From the NCBI GenBank assembly GCA_965215855.1, contig CBDCER010000003.1, positions 2,108,001 through 2,172,000 on the forward strand: DNA of 64,000 nucleotides, in the 5' to 3' direction. Made by a program: the position numbers and the translations under genes. How positions within the stretch are numbered: the stretch's first letter is position 1; the number at the start of each line of letters is the position of its first letter. This document shows positions 1 to 8,204 of the stretch, piece after piece. This stretch comes from J027 sp965215855. Its GTDB lineage: Bacteria > Chloroflexota > Anaerolineae > Aggregatilineales > J027. Under the pieces are notes generated by a model. It made no database searches. It was given only the letters and a program-made list of their open reading frames with translations, and was not told the origin of the DNA.

Positions 1-1758
1 CCAGATGGTATTGGTGATTTCTGTGAAATATTGCAGATTGGTCATGGTCCTGCGCGAATGCCTTCTTGGAGTCCGAATGGCGAGTTTCTTGCAGTACAAA
101 GTGAACAGAACATCTGGATATATAACACCATCCTCGAAGATCCTCTTGCGTTAGAGGGTCACACAGGTTTTATCAATGATTTTGACTGGAGTCCAGATAG
201 CCAATTCATTGTTAGTGGGAGTCAGGATGGTACAGCTCGGATTTGGGATGTCGCTACTGGCAACATAGTTAGGACGATACAACTAAAAAATGGACGTATA
301 CAGGGGCCTGTATGGGTTGCATATAACCCCGATGGCACGCGAATTGCAAGTCTTAACCCAGAAAACGACACCATTCATGTGTGGGATATAGCAACTGATG
401 ACGAACTATCAATACTCCAAGGACATCAAGCACATGTCAGTGCGTTTGCCTGGAATTTAGAAGGTACACAGCTTGCCAGTAGCAGTTTTGATGGCACATT
501 GCGTATTTGGGATGCGGAAACAAGCCAATTGCTACAGACAATTGAGACAGGCTTCGATGATATGATCCGTTCGTTGGAGTGGAATAGGGACGGGACTCGC
601 GTTTTAGCCCGTCGAGAGGATAGTCCCGAGTCACTCGATTCTGTTAGACGTCACCGTGTGGGGTCGGTTGCCATCTGGAATACAGCCACAGGTGAACTGG
701 TGGCCGTATTCGGACACGAATATCCCATCACATTAGCCAATTGGGGGCCGGGCGGTTCCAATGTGATAGGCATTGAGCAAATAGTCAGAGAAGATCATGC
801 TGTCGGAGGCCGGATTTGGGTATGGGACATCGAAACAGGTCAAGTTGAAACGCTCCTAGAACATGAAAATCTGAGATGGTATTTGTCCTGGAATTTGACA
901 GAGCAGCGTTTAGCCGGTGTTGATGATAACGTCTTATATACGTTGGATTTTCAGACAGGAGAAGTGTTACACACACTCAAAACTCACCATACACCGATAG
1001 CGAGTTTGGCTTGGCATCCGAGTGGCACAAGAATCGCCAGTGGGCATGAGGATGGGGTCGTCATGATCTGGGATGCCACCTCACCACGAGCTGCACTGGG
1101 CAGGCTGGACAGCGACCTTGAGCGAGTAACTTCACTGGACTGGAATCCGGAGGGAACCATGCTCGCTGGCACAACATTGTTTGGTGGTACAAGTGAATCT
1201 GCACGCAAGGTTTACATTTGGGATGTGGGCAGCGACGAGGTTGTTCAAATACTCACTGGCACAAGCGCGGTTGCCTGGAGTCCAGATGGAACCCGCCTGG
1301 CAGCAAGTCAGAGTCTAAGAGGGGGCATGCAACTGTGGGATACTTCAAGCTGGGAAAGCGTGGAGACAATCGACACTGATTTTGTGTACTCTTTAGCCTG
1401 GAATCCAGATGGATCACGTCTAGCCATACGTCATGGGAATGGCGATATTTCCATGTATAACAGTACAACCGGAGCAGTAACAACACCCATCACTGGAGCC
1501 AGTGGTTATAGACTGGGTTGGAGTCCGGATGGTAGCCAGATTATCTCTTATGGAGCATTGAGTGGCCCAACTGAGACAATCCTGTGGGATGTCTCATCTG
1601 GAACACAGGTACGAAGCCTGGGTTGGGATACCGGTGTGGTGACCTGGCAATCCGGCTGGGAGTTGGTAGCGGTTGGGTTTGTCTGGAGTCCAGATGGCAC
1701 TCAATTTGCAGGCATAGATGGAGCGTATTCGATACGAGTTTGGGGAGTGTGCCAATAA
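1..1758 (+). CDS. WD40-repeat beta-propeller protein (5' end outside window)
   Basis: The reading frame is open from base 1, and the first possible start inside the window is only a TTG at 31, so the gene begins upstream and this is its 3' part. About 13 WD40 blades are visible, each with a W(S/N)P(D/E)G core followed by a xxIWD end (for example FDWSPDSQF followed by ARIWD). That number would fill two seven-bladed propellers. No enzymatic domain is seen in this part; a kinase, caspase-like or NTPase domain could lie upstream. The family usually scaffolds protein assemblies. The specific partner is unknown. Stop is TAA at 1756-1758. Confidence 0.85.
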   Translation, partial: PDGIGDFCEILQIGHGPARMPSWSPNGEFLAVQSEQNIWIYNTILEDPLALEGHTGFINDFDWSPDSQFIVSGSQDGTARIWDVATGNIVRTIQLKNGRIQGPVWVAYNPDGTRIASLNPENDTIHVWDIATDDELSILQGHQAHVSAFAWNLEGTQLASSSFDGTLRIWDAETSQLLQTIETGFDDMIRSLEWNRDGTRVLARREDSPESLDSVRRHRVGSVAIWNTATGELVAVFGHEYPITLANWGPGGSNVIGIEQIVREDHAVGGRIWVWDIETGQVETLLEHENLRWYLSWNLTEQRLAGVDDNVLYTLDFQTGEVLHTLKTHHTPIASLAWHPSGTRIASGHEDGVVMIWDATSPRAALGRLDSDLERVTSLDWNPEGTMLAGTTLFGGTSESARKVYIWDVGSDEVVQILTGTSAVAWSPDGTRLAASQSLRGGMQLWDTSSWESVETIDTDFVYSLAWNPDGSRLAIRHGNGDISMYNSTTGAVTTPITGASGYRLGWSPDGSQIISYGALSGPTETILWDVSSGTQVRSLGWDTGVVTWQSGWELVAVGFVWSPDGTQFAGIDGAYSIRVWGVCQ

Positions 1759-1989
1759 CAGTCTTTAGTGTGGAACAACACTCTAAATGACTTCTCCATC
1801 AGCTTGCTCTTTGGAAAAATTGCGTCTGTTGCGTGACATTGTCCAGGTCGCCCAAAACCCCGCATCGCTGATCAGAAGTATGACTGTTTTGAGCATCAGC
1901 CGCCTTCAATCGTTTCGGTTTATCATAATCAGTAACCTTTGGCCCGCCAATTGGGACTTTATAGTAGAGGCGAAAGGACAGGAACACAC

Positions 1990-3972
1990 ATGGAAGCACT
2001 CAAACCGCTGGTGGTTGCTGCTCAAAACGATGATCGTCATGCCTTCAGCCAGATTGTGCTGCACTTTCAGGATATGGCATACGCTACTGCTAATGCCATT
2101 CTGGGAGATGATGAATTGGCGCAGGACGCGGCTCAAGAAGCGTTCATTGAAGCTTATTTGTGCCTGCCAGGGCTTCGCGAACCGCTGGCGTTTCCGGGTT
2201 GGTTGCGGCGCATCATCTTCAAGCATTGTGACCGCCTTACACGCGGCAAACGAGTGATGCTGCTGCCAATGGAGACGCTATCGGCTATGCCATCGTCATT
2301 GCCTGATCCATCGCTGACGGTTGAGATGGATCAGATGAATGCCGCCGTGCGCGATGCGATGGCCGAACTGCCCTACCATCAGCAATTGGTGATGAAATTC
2401 TTCTATGTGCAGGGCTATTCTCAACAAGAGATTGCCGAGTTTCTGGAGTTGCCGGTAACGACCATCAAAAAACGCCTCTACGACGCTCGCAAAAATCTCA
2501 AAGGAAGGTTCAACATGGCTGAAGGACAGGAATACACACCCTCGCAGGACGAAGAATTTGCCAACAAAGTACAGTTCTTTGTCGCGCTCAAAAGTGGTGA
2601 TGTGGAACAGATTGTGGCTTTGCTGAAGCAATACCCTGAACTGGTGGAGGCTAAAACTGAATGGGGCATTGCTTCGGATGGCTATTATTGGCCGACGGGT
2701 ATAACGGCGCTGCATTGGGCGGCGGCTACCGGTAACACTGATCTTATAACCAAACTGCTGGCTCAGGGTATCAATGTCAATTTGCAAACGGATTTTGGCA
2801 AGACGCCACTCCACCTGGCAGCGTTGATGCAGCAAGCCGAAGCGGCACATCTGCTCATCGCGAATGGAGCTGAGGTTGATCTCAAGACTAAGCGCGGGCA
2901 CACGCCGCTGCACTATGCCGTTTTTCGCAACAGCCCAGAACTGGTGGAGTTGTTGTTGCCACAGGCGGCGGTGAATGCAATGGATGAACGCCGGTATACG
3001 CCATTGGATTGGGCGGTGGTGCATCAATATGGGAAGTTGGCCCAACTATTGCGGGCACATGGTGGCACACAATCCATGATTCCTGAAACACAATTCACCC
3101 CACGGACGCCGAAAGATACAACCCTTATCGAGACAGGGATCAAGATTGTGGATTTATTCGCGCCCTTCAAACGCGGTGGGCAGGTGGGATTCTTCACGCC
3201 ATTGCCCCATGCTGGCAAGATGGTGCTGTTGATGGAGATTGTTTACAACCTCACCATTCATCAAGGCGTGTATGTGGTGTGGATGAGCCTGGAGGAAGGT
3301 CACTACACTAGCCGAAATCTGATGTTTCAGTTGCGCGAATGGGGTACACAGGAACAAATCATACCAGTGTTTGGTCAGCCGGATGATTCACCAGTAGGAG
3401 TTGCTCGCAAGGCGCTTAAGCAGGCTCGCTGGCTGAGTGACAAGGGACATGAAGTTGTGCTGGTCGTCGAAAGCAAGTTGGCACGGGCGGCGGATGTTAT
3501 GCCTGTTCTGCAAGGCAAAGCTGGCAGCTCAATTACGATTTTCTATTATGGTGACGAGAAATTTGAGGACGCGCTGGACATCTTCAAGAACCTGGACGCT
3601 GTGATAACGCTTGATCCAGGCCGTGCGAAAGAAAAACTGTATCCAGCGGTTGACGTCGGGCGTTCGCGGGCGGGCGATTATCAGAGCGAGGATCATCAGC
3701 GGGTTGCGGAAGCGGTGCGTGATTTGTTGCGACGTTATCGGAATGGCGACCTGGATGAAGTGGAAACCAATCGTGCCAGCCGCATCGACAGTTTTTTGAC
3801 GCAGGCGTTTGTCGGTGCAGAACCTTGGACAGGCAATCCAGGGCGATGTGTGTCTTCGACCGACACGATCCGGGGTTGCCAGCAATTGTTGGAGGGGCAC
3901 TACGCTGATGTACTAGACGAATCATTGGCGTATATCGGCCCGTTGGAAGATGTGAATATGCCTGGTCGATAA
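1990..3972 (+). CDS. ECF-type sigma factor fused to ankyrin repeats and an F1-ATPase beta-like domain
   Basis: The protein is 660 aa from ATG 1990, chosen because a purine-rich AAAGGACAGG lies just upstream; a TTG at 1939 would add 17 unconvincing residues. Residues about 1-80 match sigma-70 region 2 and about 120-175 region 4 (QQEIAEFLELPVTTIKKRL). Residues about 200-345 are four ankyrin repeats (TALHWAAATGN, TPLHLAAL, TPLHYAVF, TPLDWAVV). Residues about 355-655 resemble the ATP synthase beta subunit: ETGIKIVDLFAPF, VFGQPDD, LYPAVD, a SFLTQAF segment and a DTIRG-LLEGHYADVL end. The P-loop (GGAGVGKT in true beta) reads TPLPHAGKM and the GERTREGN catalytic loop is lost, so ATP hydrolysis is unlikely. 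I infer a transcription regulator with protein-interaction and vestigial nucleotide-binding modules. The architecture is unfamiliar to me. Confidence 0.85.
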   Translation: MEALKPLVVAAQNDDRHAFSQIVLHFQDMAYATANAILGDDELAQDAAQEAFIEAYLCLPGLREPLAFPGWLRRIIFKHCDRLTRGKRVMLLPMETLSAMPSSLPDPSLTVEMDQMNAAVRDAMAELPYHQQLVMKFFYVQGYSQQEIAEFLELPVTTIKKRLYDARKNLKGRFNMAEGQEYTPSQDEEFANKVQFFVALKSGDVEQIVALLKQYPELVEAKTEWGIASDGYYWPTGITALHWAAATGNTDLITKLLAQGINVNLQTDFGKTPLHLAALMQQAEAAHLLIANGAEVDLKTKRGHTPLHYAVFRNSPELVELLLPQAAVNAMDERRYTPLDWAVVHQYGKLAQLLRAHGGTQSMIPETQFTPRTPKDTTLIETGIKIVDLFAPFKRGGQVGFFTPLPHAGKMVLLMEIVYNLTIHQGVYVVWMSLEEGHYTSRNLMFQLREWGTQEQIIPVFGQPDDSPVGVARKALKQARWLSDKGHEVVLVVESKLARAADVMPVLQGKAGSSITIFYYGDEKFEDALDIFKNLDAVITLDPGRAKEKLYPAVDVGRSRAGDYQSEDHQRVAEAVRDLLRRYRNGDLDEVETNRASRIDSFLTQAFVGAEPWTGNPGRCVSSTDTIRGCQQLLEGHYADVLDESLAYIGPLEDVNMPGR

Positions 3973-3988
3973 TCATTGTCAATAGACA

Positions 3989-4014
3989 GGGCGGGTCAGA
4001 TTAGTGACCCGCCC
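3989..4014. terminator. GC-rich stem-loop between convergent genes
   Basis: Perfect 10-bp stem GGGCGGGTCA / TGACCCGCCC with loop GATTAG, 16 bases after the sigma-fusion stop and 60 bases before the end of the convergent acyl-CoA dehydrogenase gene. There is no clear T-run on either side, so it may act as a weak or bidirectional terminator. Confidence 0.55.
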
Positions 4015-4073
4015 CAGCTACCTATAGTGAGGAGGAGGTATGGAAACCTTGCGTCGTGATCAACAACTCAGGT

Positions 4074-5240
4074 TTAACGGAATAGTTCGCGGGCAATGAT
4101 GCTGCGTTGAATCTGACTGGTTCCCTCGTAAATCTGGTAAACCTTCACATCGCGCATTAGTTTCTCAACTGGATATTCCTTCATAAAGCCATAACCGCCA
4201 AAGACCTGCACGGCATCAACTGTGACTTTCATCGCCATGTCGGCGGCAAAGGCTTTGGCAAACGCTGCATATTTGGCATTGCGCCCGCCTTGATCGACCA
4301 TTGTGGCAGCCCGCCATGCCAACATCCGCGCAGCTTCGATATTGATCGCCATATCTGCAATCATGAAGCTGATGACCTGATGCTTGTAAATCGGCACGCC
4401 AAAGGTCTCGCGCTCCTGAGCGTAGCGGATGCATTCGTCCATCGCACGCTGGGCGACACCAACCGCCCCGGCTGCAACAGGTGGACGGCTCTTATCGAAA
4501 ACTTTCATCGCCAGATAGAAGCCCTGGCCTTCAGCGCCGCCGAGCAGATTGGCCGCCGGAACCTCGACATCTTCGTAGGTTATTTCAGCGGTATCGGCAC
4601 ATCGCTGGCCCAATTTATCGAAGTGCTTGCTGATGGTCACGCCAGGCGCTTTAGCATCGACCACAAAACAGCTTAGTCCCTTGTGTCCCGATTGTGGATC
4701 GGTGACAGCAAACACGGTGTGAAAATCGGCGACGTTGGCATTGGAAATGAACATCTTGCTGCCATTGAGGACGTAGACATCGCTGCGTTTTTCGGCACGG
4801 GTTCGCATTCCCATCACGTTTGATCCGGCGTCCGGCTCGGTGACGCAATAGGCTGAGAATTGTCCATCAACCAGGCGACCCAGCCATTCTTTCTTTTGTT
4901 CATCAGTCCCGCCCAGGATGATGGGCAATGCTGCGAGGTTGTTGATGGTTATTGCAGTGGCAATGCCGGAGCATCCCCATGACAATTCTTCAGCAACCAA
5001 AGACTCTTCAAATACACTGGCTCCGATACCGTCATATTTTTCGGGGATGTTGAGGATCGTCAGGCCCAATTCCTGTGCCTTTCTAACAACAGGCCAGGGA
5101 AATTCGGCGGCTTGATCGTAATGTTCGGCAACAGGAGCCATCTCCTTGCGAGCAAAGTCGCGGGCGGTTTGCTGGAGCATCTTTTGTTCATCGGTCAGGT
5201 TGAATGAAACACCGGAAATTTCGGCGGCTACACGTTCCAT
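4074..5240 (-). CDS. Acyl-CoA dehydrogenase
   Basis: A 388-aa FAD-dependent flavoprotein of the acyl-CoA dehydrogenase family, which introduces the alpha-beta double bond into acyl-CoA thioesters and passes electrons to ETF. The family's usual length is about 380 aa. The first family signature is present (CVTEPDAGSN, near residue 135), as is the C-terminal signature (QVFGGYGFMKEYPVE). YEGTSQIQ follows; its Glu is the catalytic base in short- and medium-chain enzymes. Chain-length specificity cannot be read from the sequence. The gene stands alone, with no ETF or thiolase neighbour. ATG at 5240 fits the family N-terminus. Confidence 0.93.
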   Translation of the reverse strand: MERVAAEISGVSFNLTDEQKMLQQTARDFARKEMAPVAEHYDQAAEFPWPVVRKAQELGLTILNIPEKYDGIGASVFEESLVAEELSWGCSGIATAITINNLAALPIILGGTDEQKKEWLGRLVDGQFSAYCVTEPDAGSNVMGMRTRAEKRSDVYVLNGSKMFISNANVADFHTVFAVTDPQSGHKGLSCFVVDAKAPGVTISKHFDKLGQRCADTAEITYEDVEVPAANLLGGAEGQGFYLAMKVFDKSRPPVAAGAVGVAQRAMDECIRYAQERETFGVPIYKHQVISFMIADMAINIEAARMLAWRAATMVDQGGRNAKYAAFAKAFAADMAMKVTVDAVQVFGGYGFMKEYPVEKLMRDVKVYQIYEGTSQIQRSIIARELFR

Positions 5241-5334
5241 GAGACTACTCCCTCAAGTAATCAAATCACAATTTGATTAATTATAACATGAAGTCGCCGG
5301 ACGCCAAAACACAGTTTTGGGGATTCTGTGCAAC

Positions 5335-5361
5335 AAAAAGCCGACACACTGGGCATCGGCT
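5335..5361 (-). terminator. Intrinsic terminator after the FHA-TM gene
   Basis: Read on the minus strand, AGCCGA, an 11-nt loop and TCGGCT are followed directly by TTTTT. It lies 26 bases after the stop of the 5388-7094 gene and has the form of a Rho-independent terminator. It closes the injection-system cluster. Confidence 0.75.
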
Positions 5362-5387
5362 TGGTTATCACTAAATGAGAGGGTGGA

Positions 5388-7094
5388 TTAGCTACTATCT
5401 TGTGGCTCGTCGCTACCTGGTACCGATTCGAAATCGGTGGGATCACTGCCAGAGTTGATTTCAAACTCATCCGAGAAGTTGTCGCCATCCGTATCATCAT
5501 CATCAGGATCGGTGCGATGAATATTGACCTCGTCACCGTCATTTAAATCATCGCCGTCGGTATCTTCTTCTAATGGATTGGTATCGTATACATTGATTTC
5601 GTCACCATCACTCAGACCGTCTTCATCAGTATCTTCTTCCAGCGGGTCAGTACCATGTTCATCGGCTTCTGAGCCATCTGACAGACCATCACCATCCGTA
5701 TCTTCATCTTCAGGATCGGTGCCCAGTTCGATTTCTCGCAGATAGGTCAATCCATCACCATCGGCATCATTTGTTGCTTCAGCAGTACCGGTTGCAGCGG
5801 CATAACTAGCCCAATCAGTTGCAAAGCCGGCATACGCTTCGGCGGTAGCCGTCAAGAGATCGCGGATTTCGAAATTGACCTGTTCAGAGGGGCCGTCATC
5901 CGGTGGCGATGCAGGAGGGTTGGGGTCAGGCCACAATAAGAACAGCAAGAGGATCAAGAGAATCAAGAATGCTAACGACAATAGCAACAACCAGAGGGGA
6001 ATAGTTGGACGGGCCTCTAGCTTACCCATCAAGGGCGCTCGCCGCGTTTGGGAAGCTGCTTGCGAGTGCATCTCAAAGGGATATAGCTTGGGGCGACCCA
6101 ACAATACGCCTTTACCACGTCGGGTACGTACCTCAAAGTCAACCGCCCCCGATTGACCGGGCGGGATCGTCAGTGATTGGTAGGGCGGATAAAAGCGCAA
6201 GGCTTCTTGGTCATCGCGGCCTGTAATCGTATAACTATCGGGAGCATTACTTTCGTTATTGACATAAACGTAAACCAACCGACCACTGGGAATTTGCGTG
6301 GGATTAAGGCTGGTCTTGTATTCATAATAAGGGTTGATCTTCAAAATACCTTTAGATCGATGAACTTGCTGGCCGCGCTCGTTGGAAACAATGAGGTCAA
6401 AGGGATGGTCCCCTGCTGTACTGCTGGGCAAACGTGGTGGCTGGAATAGCAGGATCAAAGTCCCTTGATCGCCAGGAAACAAGCGTAGGGTGTCGGGCGG
6501 TTCAATCACCCAGGCGGGCGGAATTCCCTTCGCCTGGACACGGTAGTGTTCTACCAGATCGCTTTGATTATTGATGTTGACCTGAGCATTAGCGTGCGAA
6601 CCTGCGTCCACCTGTACTGTGCGCGGCTCTAACTCTACGACAGTGCCAGCAACCTCGACGGATTGTGCTTCGCTTGCCATGACAATGTCGTTATTCTGGT
6701 CACCGCCCTCATCCCATCCGGCTGCTGGGTTAAATATCTGAGACGGCGTTTCAAGAGATTTGGCACGGATCACTTTGGCTTTCTGCAATGTAAGCCGGTA
6801 TTGACCGATGAAGACATCTTGTTCCGAGAGCCAGGGTTCGGCGACATAGCTCAAGAGTTGAGAATCCTCCATGAACGTCCCATTGGTACTGCCCAGATCC
6901 GTAATCGTAAAAGAACCATCAGGTTGACGTTCGATGCGGGCGTGTGTCCGTGAGGCTTTCTCGCTGCGAAGGGCTATTTCGTGCGAAGGGTCACGGCCAA
7001 CCAATAAGACAGGTTTATTGACCGGAATCACCTGATCCGGATAACCTTCTCGCCGAACAATAATGGAGTCTTCGGTTGGGTTATTTGACGGCAT
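5388..7094 (-). CDS. FHA domain membrane protein with C-terminal calcium-type (TSP3-like) repeats
   Basis: 568 aa. Residues 25-100 form an FHA domain (LLVGRDPSHEI, SRTHARIE, DLGSTNGTF), a phosphothreonine-binding fold. Residues about 145-330 look like Ig-like beta-sandwich segments. One transmembrane helix spans about 365-388, preceded by Arg/Lys-rich residues, which predicts an N-in/C-out topology. Residues 442-553 contain five acidic DxDxDGLSDG...GTDP repeats of the thrombospondin type-3/calcium-binding type. The gene is last in the injection-system cluster and appears to have its own promoter and terminator. I infer a role tethering the particle to the membrane, with FHA domains on both this and the neighbouring baseplate protein. 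The anchoring role is not proven by sequence. Confidence 0.8.
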   Translation of the reverse strand: MPSNNPTEDSIIVRREGYPDQVIPVNKPVLLVGRDPSHEIALRSEKASRTHARIERQPDGSFTITDLGSTNGTFMEDSQLLSYVAEPWLSEQDVFIGQYRLTLQKAKVIRAKSLETPSQIFNPAAGWDEGGDQNNDIVMASEAQSVEVAGTVVELEPRTVQVDAGSHANAQVNINNQSDLVEHYRVQAKGIPPAWVIEPPDTLRLFPGDQGTLILLFQPPRLPSSTAGDHPFDLIVSNERGQQVHRSKGILKINPYYEYKTSLNPTQIPSGRLVYVYVNNESNAPDSYTITGRDDQEALRFYPPYQSLTIPPGQSGAVDFEVRTRRGKGVLLGRPKLYPFEMHSQAASQTRRAPLMGKLEARPTIPLWLLLLSLAFLILLILLLFLLWPDPNPPASPPDDGPSEQVNFEIRDLLTATAEAYAGFATDWASYAAATGTAEATNDADGDGLTYLREIELGTDPEDEDTDGDGLSDGSEADEHGTDPLEEDTDEDGLSDGDEINVYDTNPLEEDTDGDDLNDGDEVNIHRTDPDDDDTDGDNFSDEFEINSGSDPTDFESVPGSDEPQDSS

Positions 7095-7140
7095 AGAGTC
7101 TCCTTATGCAGACGCCAATGTTGATCGCTGGAGTCAAACT

Positions 7141-7146
7141 ATTATA
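7141..7146 (-). promoter_or_regulatory. Candidate -10 box for the FHA-TM gene
   Basis: A perfect TATAAT on the minus strand, 47 bases upstream of ATG 7094, with an AAGGAG ribosome site between. No convincing -35 box is seen at 17 bases. With the hairpin at 7203-7224 it suggests a separate transcript for this gene. Confidence 0.4.
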
Positions 7147-7202
7147 GCCCAGAGAATCCTGAAATGCTTGTCTGGATGCTTTCATGATTCATTTGAGGAA
7201 AG

Positions 7203-7224
7203 GGGTGGCCTTGTTAGACCACCC
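7203..7224 (-). terminator. Stem-loop directly after the FHA/tail-I gene
   Basis: On the minus strand GGGTGGTC, loop TAACAA, then GGCCACCC (8 bp with one G-U pair), followed by CTTTCC. It starts two bases after the stop of the 7227-8189 gene. The T-run is short, so termination may be partial. Confidence 0.5.
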
Positions 7225-7226
7225 AG

Positions 7227-8189
7227 TTATTTCAAGGTGAGTGTATAGTAAGTATGTGCCGGGCGCTGGGCATCAATGACGCGCCGGGCCAAATCTTCTC
7301 TGGCTTCATTACCACCCAAATCCAACGTTACTGTAAAATGAAACGGCTCGTCATCAGGTTCTGTGATCTCTGGTTTGACGCCAAACACCAGCTCCAAATG
7401 GCGAGTCATCCCGATTTTTGTGCCGCGTGTCATGAATAGAACATCCAGTTCTTCCACAATCTTGCGTTGCTGCTCAATAGGAATCTCGGATGGAACCAGA
7501 ATGTCGGCCCATCCGCCAAACCACTGTAGCCATTCTGATGATGTGAGTTTGGCATCAAGATAGCAGTCGAAATTGTCCACAATCCATTCAAGCGGCGCAT
7601 GTAGGGCTTCCATAATCAGCAAATAGCGCCCCAGAAACTGGTCATCACCAAACAGGGCTGGCAGGTGCTGCAAATAACTGCTGGAATCCGCCGGAATGCC
7701 AAAGAGGTGTGTCGGGAAACCGTCTTCCTCACCCAACGTTGGTGGTGGCGGTGGCGGTGGCGGTGCAGGTGGAAACCCCATATCGGCAGTGGCCGCTGGG
7801 GGCTGTTCTTCGGCAGGGGGCTTCTTTTTGCGCGAGCCAGAAGTTCTGCGCTTTTTGGATGCTGGCTTTTTCCCCTCTGCAATCTGTTTGAGGTAAAACA
7901 CGTAAGGTCCAATTTGCACCGCGTCCCCAATTTTCAGCAAAACGGCTTGATTAGCGGGAATACGCTGTGAATTGACCACTGTGCCATTGCTGCTGCCCAG
8001 GTCGGTTATTGTCAAGCCTTGTGCGGTCAAATCGAAGCGGGCATGTTGGCGCGATACTTTGCCACTGAGCAGCGGGAGATCGTTAGACTCCAACCGTCCC
8101 ATAGACAGCCCTTTTTCATCGACCTCAATGTGGTCTTGCGTAATATCGGGGCCAGTAATCCTTAGAATTGCGTGTTTGCCAGTAGCCAC
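7227..8189 (-). CDS. FHA domain fused to phage tail protein I-like baseplate protein
   Basis: 320 aa, starting at GTG 8189 with a GGAGGAG site five bases upstream. Residues about 20-95 form an FHA domain (SMGRLESNDLPL, SRQHARFD, DLGSSNGTVV). A Lys/Arg-rich stretch, which could bind nucleic acid or membrane, and a run of prolines near residue 145 link it to a C-terminal domain (about 170-320). That domain (YLQHLPALFGDD, a WADILVPSE segment, RPAHTYYTLTL) matches the tail-protein-I family found in contractile injection systems (wedge component, Afp12-like position). It follows the baseplate J gene by 15 bases. The FHA fusion suggests that baseplate assembly or docking responds to threonine phosphorylation; that is inference. 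Confidence 0.8.
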   Translation of the reverse strand: MATGKHAILRITGPDITQDHIEVDEKGLSMGRLESNDLPLLSGKVSRQHARFDLTAQGLTITDLGSSNGTVVNSQRIPANQAVLLKIGDAVQIGPYVFYLKQIAEGKKPASKKRRTSGSRKKKPPAEEQPPAATADMGFPPAPPPPPPPPTLGEEDGFPTHLFGIPADSSSYLQHLPALFGDDQFLGRYLLIMEALHAPLEWIVDNFDCYLDAKLTSSEWLQWFGGWADILVPSEIPIEQQRKIVEELDVLFMTRGTKIGMTRHLELVFGVKPEITEPDDEPFHFTVTLDLGGNEAREDLARRVIDAQRPAHTYYTLTLK

Positions 8190-8204
8190 AGTCGCTCCTC
8201 CACC

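Noticed and set aside
1787..2257. 156-aa plus-strand frame overlapping the sigma gene
   Set aside because: It overlaps the well-supported sigma region 2 in another frame and shows no family features.
5524..5745. Ser/Pro-rich plus-strand frame over the calcium-type repeats
   Set aside because: Antisense of the acidic TSP3-like repeats; no start site or family.
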